Assembly: GCF_963082655.1 (NCBI RefSeq)
Contig: NC_081553.1
Coordinates: forward strand, 207,146,435 to 207,210,434
Reading direction: 5' to 3'
Length of the DNA: 64,000 nt
From: Stomoxys calcitrans
Taxonomy: Eukaryota; Arthropoda; Insecta; Diptera; Muscidae
The notes under the pieces were generated by a model that had not been told where the DNA came from, did not search any database, and saw only the letters and a list, made by a program, of their open reading frames with translations. Shown here one piece after another: positions 58,401 to 64,000 of the stretch (positions are counted from its first letter, which is position 1; the number at the start of each line of letters is the position of its first letter). A program made the position numbers and the translations under genes.

Positions 58401-60026
58401 CAGCAACAATGCGGCATTTAAGTTTTGAATTCGCTTCAAGCATTTTGATGGAAGGTGCCAGAAAAAGTTTCTCAATAATTGCTGTAATAAAAGCAAATAA
58501 AAAGGTATAAATTTAAGGCCAGCTTCATTTAAATGTGTGACCTTACCTGTAACCATTCCCACCTGTAGTGTATAACCACCAATCTTTTCATTGTATTGTT
58601 TTACTTTAGCTGTTAGAAAATCACCAGGTTTAAAATCTTCCAAAGCAAAGAATTTCTCATTAACTGCAGTTGTGTTATCGGTGCAAATGTATAGAGAATC
58701 CATGACATCATAGTCCAGAATACGCACCTTATGTGTACTCTTGGTGGCATATTTCGCCAATAGTTCATCCTGATCATAGTTGCCTTTGTAATTTGATTTA
58801 ATGGTTTTGAAGGAGAGCATTCCTTTAAATGTGTCATTCAATATCAATATAATTCCACCTGTGCCCAAGTGATGTACTTTAGCATTCTCCACAACATCGC
58901 CGCATTTAAGTGTCGAGGATTCTTCATTATCGGTATCTTCGGTTTTAACCTCCGGATTTCGTTGCACTTTGAGTGTTAGGTAGACCAATTTCGTAAGCGG
59001 CATTACATATAATATACGTGCCTCGAACTTTGCATTTATTTCATAGTCGTCCGGTCCTAACAAAGCATCCCCTAGTTGGTGCTCATTAACATAGGCAGTG
59101 AATACTTCGTTCATTATTGTCCCCTTTAGGCCGTCCTTTAAACGTTGGCTTACCTGAAAATTTACAATAGTGCTAGGCAGCAAATAATCCAAGCTGGGAT
59201 CATTTTGGTCTTTAACTTTTAGTTTGGCCTCCTGAATTTCTTTGCAAATGCAAGTACTAGCTGATTTATCAGTTGTCATTTTATCCACTTTCAAATAGAC
59301 CATTTCACCAACAGCATGTCCTTCTTGTGCCTTATCCGAAGGAACAAAACAACGTAGACCCTTAATGCCGCTCTCTATAATGTAGCCATGTTCCTGTACT
59401 TCTTCAATAGCTCCATTAAACACAAACCCTTTGCGAACACTGGAGTGATTTAAATCAGCATGAACCTCAGTTGGCTTCAAACTCATATCCACTAGTGTTT
59501 GTCCTCGTTCGTTGGTCTTGAGCTCTTGCACTCGACCATAGACAATTTGTCCCACTTTATAGAGGTCCGTCAAGGGTTTATAACCCTCCGATTGTGTTGA
59601 GTTTTGTAGAAATTCCTTTGTTGCTTTGGTGTATGAATCGGATATTTCCAACGCCGATACTCTAGCGGTAATTCGACCTGGCAATGCAATGCTCAAATAC
59701 AACTGATCAACTTTCTTGACTATACCCATGATAATCATGCCATCCTGTATGGTTTCATAGGAAAGAGTTTGAGCTGAAAAGGATTCAAGAACTTCACTTT
59801 GATTATCTCCAACGGTGGACAATTTTTTTGAAGATTTGCTTTTGGTTTTTTTAATTTTTCTTTGGACTGCACCAAAAATCTGTGGAAAAATAAAACCGCA
59901 ATATTTATTTTTGATGTTTTGGTAATACAAAATGCTACTAACCTGTCCATCTAATTTGGTTGTGGCCGCTTTCTCTTTTGAGGCTGGAATTCCTCCACGA
60001 GGAAACGATTTTTCAACAATGACCAT
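55480..60026 (-). CDS. Rrp5: Rrp5/PDCD11, ribosomal RNA-processing factor, six exons
   Basis: Complete gene: exons 59943-60026, 58547-59879, 57548-58481, 55928-57492, 55704-55869, 55480-55642; all junctions keep frame and sum to 4245 bases (1414 residues plus TGA). Rrp5 is a nucleolar protein needed for 18S and 5.8S rRNA maturation in SSU processome and pre-60S particles. The N-terminal two-thirds (about residues 90-960) carries S1-type RNA-binding repeats (QDGMIIMGIVKKV, VGQIVYGRVQEL, VGDILKGYVKDV, YSVGDKVTAKF). About 985-1120 is a charged Lys/Asp/Glu linker. About 1120-1414 is HAT/TPR-like (DPNNSKHWINYMVYHL, KARAVARRALKTI, YPKRVDVWCQYVDM, LERAVVQKIPLRKMRTIF). The start MVIVEKSFPRGG is the conserved N-terminus. 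The length fits insect orthologues and is shorter than vertebrate PDCD11. Confidence 0.95.
59880..59942 (-). other. Rrp5: Rrp5 intron 1: 63 bp, multiple of three, no stop
   Basis: Donor GTTAGT and acceptor TTCCACAG between KLDGQ and IFGAVQ. It has no in-frame stop, so retention would add 21 residues. I treat it as an intron because of the splice signals and AT-rich, non-homologous content. Confidence 0.8.
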
Positions 60027-61964
60027 TGTATTAGCAAAAAAATTATTAAAATTAAATCAAAACTCCTGGAAACTTATAACGAGCGACTGGCTACACGTGC
60101 AGGAAAATAAAGAATAACAAGATAGTTACCATATTTTAGAAATGCACAAACTCTCTGTAAACAGCTGGCTCATGGGACATTTACATGTAATATAATTTTG
60201 TACAATAAAGCTGAGTATTGTGTTCAGCTTTTCAGGCGGAAAGCTGTCAAACTCCATATGTTTGTACTATGTTGCCGTAAATGCAAGTGTCAAAGTGGTT
60301 TTAAGAAATAAATGTTGTTTTACATTTTATCTTCTTCAAATGTGTTTTAAAGTTGTATTTCTATTTCTGTTTTGTTGCTCATGTGTAGATTATCGGATCT
60401 AATAGAACATCTTTTTAATATAAAATCAATTTTTATTTATTTAAGGAGTAGAACAGGATTGACTGAATAAGGTTAAGCCAAGCGATCAGCCGACATACAT
60501 TTTTCTTTAATTTTTGGCAGTACTTGGCATTGACGATGTCAACTTGTACTCTTTTTACATTCATTCTTTGTTTACGGTTTATCCTATTTGATGACATTTT
60601 CAATTGGCAAATTTGATATCCTTAATGATCTTCATGGGACCTATCCACTTTATGTTTGCACAAGTGACCTTACCTTCTATAAGTGATTCCTGGGAGAATA
60701 TTTATTTATATTTATATACAAATTCTTTCTTATGCATTCACAAATAACAAATTGTTTTCCAACCCGAGTACGTACATGGGACCGAGATCTCTAACACTAA
60801 CAAGCACGTAATTATTTTTAAGTACGAAAACGACTTGCTGCGCAGCGACTGTGATTGTGATTATCACAAATTTTTACTTGATGTAAAAACAAGTTATAGC
60901 GAAACGAACACTTTTCATCAACATTTTAAGCTTATTTTTTATTTAAAGTGGGAACATTTTAACAAACAAAATTCAGGTACTAACTTCGACTTTTCGCCCG
61001 AACAGCTGACAAAATGCATTATAAAAACATTATGACAAAGAAAATGCGAACACATTCTGTAAAAGTGATACGGAGTTCTATGAGCAAAATACCAGCGACA
61101 AATTGCACTTCAATTAATTGCAAAAGCCTATTATTAACTTGATCCCATGGCAGCCGGTTGTACGCACCGGACTGACCCGATGAAGTCCTTCATCGGCAAA
61201 GGCTACAGATTCAGTGTACAACACACTGCGATTTAAGCAAAAAAATGAGCCGATTTAAGCAAAAAAAGCCGAAGTAATAATACCAAGATAATTACATTTA
61301 TCTCACGTGTCTCATTCTTTTTTAACATTTTTCGTCCAACAAAATTGAACGATAAGTCATCAAAAAGTGCTAATTTATCCGATCAAGATTTTTTCCAAGG
61401 AGCCGTCGATGACGCAAGGCTTCGGGTTTATTCTTGTTAGCTTAGTATATGTCAAGGCATTTTTATGGCAACGAAAATTGCATTTGAGGTGCCCACTGCC
61501 CTTAAAACCTTTACATTTTTGTGATAAAACCGCGTAAAAACTGCCCTTGTAATTCCGATTTAATGGCTCGATCATCTGTTTTCCCTTTATAAACTCAGCT
61601 GACTAGAGTATTAAATAAAAAGAGCAGTGAAAACGGGGTTTAAGTCATTCAAATACAAATGTCCTATGCCAGTAAATATCCGAATCCTGCCTACTATCGA
61701 TGATTGTAAATATGTATCAATTACCCAATAGTCGATGTTCAGAGTCGCATAATCGATTATTGCAAACCGGCATTTTTCGCCATTTATAATACACACATAA
61801 AGCACACTCACACACCGTATAGAATCCCATCATTATTACTACACACAATCAAGCAAGAAAAACGAAAAGAATCGACGCCGCAATCACATTATCTTGCTGG
61901 GACGAGCCTTTGTTTTTTCTGTGTAGAATCGAGAAGAAAACTCCAGATAATTTTTGTTGCAAAC
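60027..61964. promoter_or_regulatory. Divergent upstream region of Rrp5 and Set
   Basis: About 1.9 kb between two divergent start codons. ATCGAT motifs at about 61695 (CTATCGATGA) and 61751 (AATCGATTATT) resemble the DRE core bound by DREF in flies, which often marks housekeeping promoters; this is an inference. A partial repeat 'B' sits at 61140-61235. No other gene is convincing. Confidence 0.45.
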
Positions 61965-62201
61965 ATGTCCAGTTTACCGAGTAAGCGCGCAAAGTTGGAA
62001 GAGGGCAATTCAGCTCCTAATGAAGCTGTCTCAGAAGCATTGGAACTTATCGACGCGTGTCAGAACGACATTGACGCCCTCAATGAAAAGGCCAGTGAGG
62101 AAATTCTCAAAGTTGAGCAAAAATACAATAAACTCCGGAAGCCCTGCTATGAAAGGCGGAGTGAATTGGTGAAACGCATACCTAACTTCTGGGTGACAGC
62201 G
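61965..62201 (+). CDS. Set: Set (TAF-I beta / I2PP2A) exon 1
   Basis: Encodes 79 residues starting [15 protein letters not shown], with [39 protein letters not shown] and [15 protein letters not shown], then a GTAAGT donor in phase 0. This is the N-terminus of the NAP-family histone chaperone SET: a short basic leader and the long dimerisation helix. SET binds histones, inhibits PP2A and is part of the INHAT complex. The globular earmuff domain and acidic tail lie beyond the right edge. The start is the first Met in frame and matches the known SET leader style (KRAKL). Confidence 0.93.
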
Positions 62202-64000
62202 GTAAGTACAAAAGAAAAAGACGAGGCAAGGATGATCAGTCAAATGGCTGTGTGGAGTCGTTACGAACTCCCGTTGTATGTATAATGGCTAATTGCTTAG
62301 CTAATCTTTTCATTTTCTTAATTATTCCATATCGTTATGGCATAGACCTAGGAGTCCTGGCCTTGTTTTTGTTTTTACATCACTCTCTGATGCATGTGGC
62401 TGGGAACATGGTTATTCCTCAGAAATTTGGTGACTGTATAACATAGGGTATATCTGTACTAGTATAATATTCTCGTAGTTGAAAGAAAATGTTTGGCGGC
62501 GCATATTTGTGTATGTATGTATGGGTAGTGTGTTGGGTCAGTCGTATTTTTGTCGCTGGCGGGTTAACTTTTGTTGTGTACATAGCTGTGAAGGGTTGCC
62601 ATCGCAATTGAAATTGGTGGTTAAGTAAAATGTGGTTACAACGCATAGTTGGGTACAGTGAGGCATTTGTGGGAAAAAGTTTAATCTTTTTTTGTGGTAG
62701 ATATTTAAAAAGGTATCTAAAATGGTTTCAAATATTTTTTTTCTTGTTTGTGGATTAAAACGTTTTATTTTCGGAGGGCTAAAACCTATTCCGGGCGATA
62801 TCACGTCCGCCTTTCCCGTTACAAATGCTAGGATTTTTTAAAGGACATAAATGTTGTAACAGTGTGTTCTATCTTTATACTCAATTTGTTTGATAGGCTT
62901 TGGTTAATATCCAGTTCAAGAAACTATAACTTGATTTGGAAGCGTTTAGATTGACCAACTTGTAGTTCGAGTAGGATTTGTTTGCCGCACATCTAACATT
63001 GGCATCGATCCTGGGAGCAAAAGGAGTTGAGGCTGTTAAATCTGCCGGAACGTAGAAGAGCTATAACTAAACTACTTTGATGAAAGAGCTTGGGGTTTAT
63101 CAAGGAGATGTGGTTTTCAAGAAGGGTATTCACTTGGTAACTCATTGTAGCTTCGTTTACCGGACTTTCATGAATGCCATTTAACTCAGCCTTATGCCCC
63201 CTGATCTACTGGTTCTATTTTGTATAGGTGAATCTACTGCTCTATGTAATGAAGATTTAACTTGACATCTTTTGGCGATGGCTGCCCATCCACAAGATGG
63301 TAATTTGGATAGCTGTATCGACAATAGCCCAGTATATAATGCTAAAATACCACACGAGAGCGATATATTTCCCCCGATGGAGCTGATCAACAGCAGAAAG
63401 CCTGTAGCTATTTGTATAGCAACATTTTGGCACGTCCGTAGATTATTGCAGCGTGCGTGTCGCTTCCCTGGCTATTCAATTCTGCCGCAGTATAGCTTGC
63501 CGCTAATCACCAATTGTCCAATAGGTAGTCAACCAGATCCTATGCTGACTCGCAAATGGCAAAGCTATGTGTCGAGGGCATGAAAAGTTTGCCAAATGTG
63601 ATAACACGTATTTTGGAAAAGATGATGGCCGTAATCATTATATCATCGACTCCCCCAATATGATTCAATTTCAATGCTGTCCGGAGTTGGTGGAATATAG
63701 GTTAAGTAAAAATTAAACAGTGCCGGATATATAACCCTGTTTTAAGAAGCTCCATGTTTCGCTCTTTAGGGATTTGCATGAGTGTAATATAGTAGCCAAA
63801 TATTTGCATGGGGAGGTAGCGATACTTGTCAAGCTCTTGTAGGTGAGCAAGATCGTTCTGTTCCATAGGATCGATCGCCGAAAGAACTTTATGGCTATTG
63901 GTTATTTAAATGCGCTATAACTCGTCATATGAGACTCCACTCGATACCATTTATTGTCCGCAACATTATTAGCAGTCACGCTGTATTTTTACGGAGTATG
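62202..64000 (+). other. Set: Set intron 1 (start), with unclassified sequence
   Basis: Follows the donor at 62202-62207. No second Set exon is seen before the end. 63100-63770 is coding-like in patches but I could not assign it. 63825-64000 is a repeat 'B' copy. Confidence 0.6.
63825..64000 (-). repeat. Interspersed repeat 'B', reverse copy, runs off window
   Basis: GGATCGATCGCCGAAAG, CTATTGGTTATTTAAATGC and GACTCCACTCGATACC parallel the copy at 34797-35055. Confidence 0.6.

Noticed and set aside
61375..61575. Cys/Lys-rich minus frame that vaguely recalls a FLYWCH finger
   Set aside because: The Cys/His spacing does not fit the family and there are no splice or conservation cues.

Overview
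This is about 64 kb of AT-rich, intron-rich, transposon-dense eukaryotic DNA. Three host genes read as insect orthologues, and the repeats (muscid-type tandem-repeat elements, a mariner MITE, a tRNA-headed SINE) suggest a calyptrate fly, probably a muscid such as a Musca or Stomoxys relative. The species is an inference; nothing here proves it.

Host genes. (1) Fem-1, minus strand: exon 1 at 53317-53376, exon 2 at 1488-2449, exon 3 at 531-1419, with the C-terminal exon(s) beyond the left edge. Its first intron is about 50.9 kb and fills most of the window. (2) Rrp5/PDCD11, minus strand, 55480-60026: complete, six exons, predicted 1414 residues. (3) Set (TAF-I beta/I2PP2A), plus strand: only exon 1 at 61965-62201, with the start of intron 1 running off the right edge. 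Rrp5 and Set are divergent, sharing about 1.9 kb of upstream DNA. The pathways are unrelated: C-degron recognition, pre-rRNA processing, and histone chaperoning.

The large Fem-1 intron is a transposon graveyard with some young pieces. It holds two near-identical Tc1-type transposons (one intact transposase, one frameshifted), each with internal direct copies of its terminal repeat; four copies of a ~237-bp mariner-derived MITE, one split; three copies of a ~430-bp hAT-like MITE, two with perfect 8-bp target duplications and many CGATA motifs; and several non-LTR retrotransposon remnants. It also holds a tRNA-headed SINE with a long body and a second unnamed interspersed repeat. Most abundant is an element starting ATACCC and ending ...CTTTTACTTG between T residues, with terminal hairpins and variable ~150-bp tandem repeats. 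I propose a Helentron/DINE-1-like nature for it.

Layout: 1-500 Fem-1 intron with SINE and RTE-like scrap; 531-2449 Fem-1 exons; 3.0-5.0 kb long polypyrimidine tract; 5.4-5.8 kb hAT MITE; 6.6-13.1 kb a nested stack of elements; 14.2-18.3 kb element carrying a 1.11-kb tandem duplication; 20.7-26.3 kb tandem-repeat element arrays and an (ATTTT)n microsatellite; 28.7-30.8 kb an RT remnant split by a minisatellite-bearing element; 34.3-38.4 kb repeats and the intact Tc1; 39-53 kb mixed repeats; 53.3-62.2 kb host genes. I see no CRISPR, operon, rRNA or genuine tRNA gene. The most unusual content is in the mobile elements and their nesting, not in a new host pathway.
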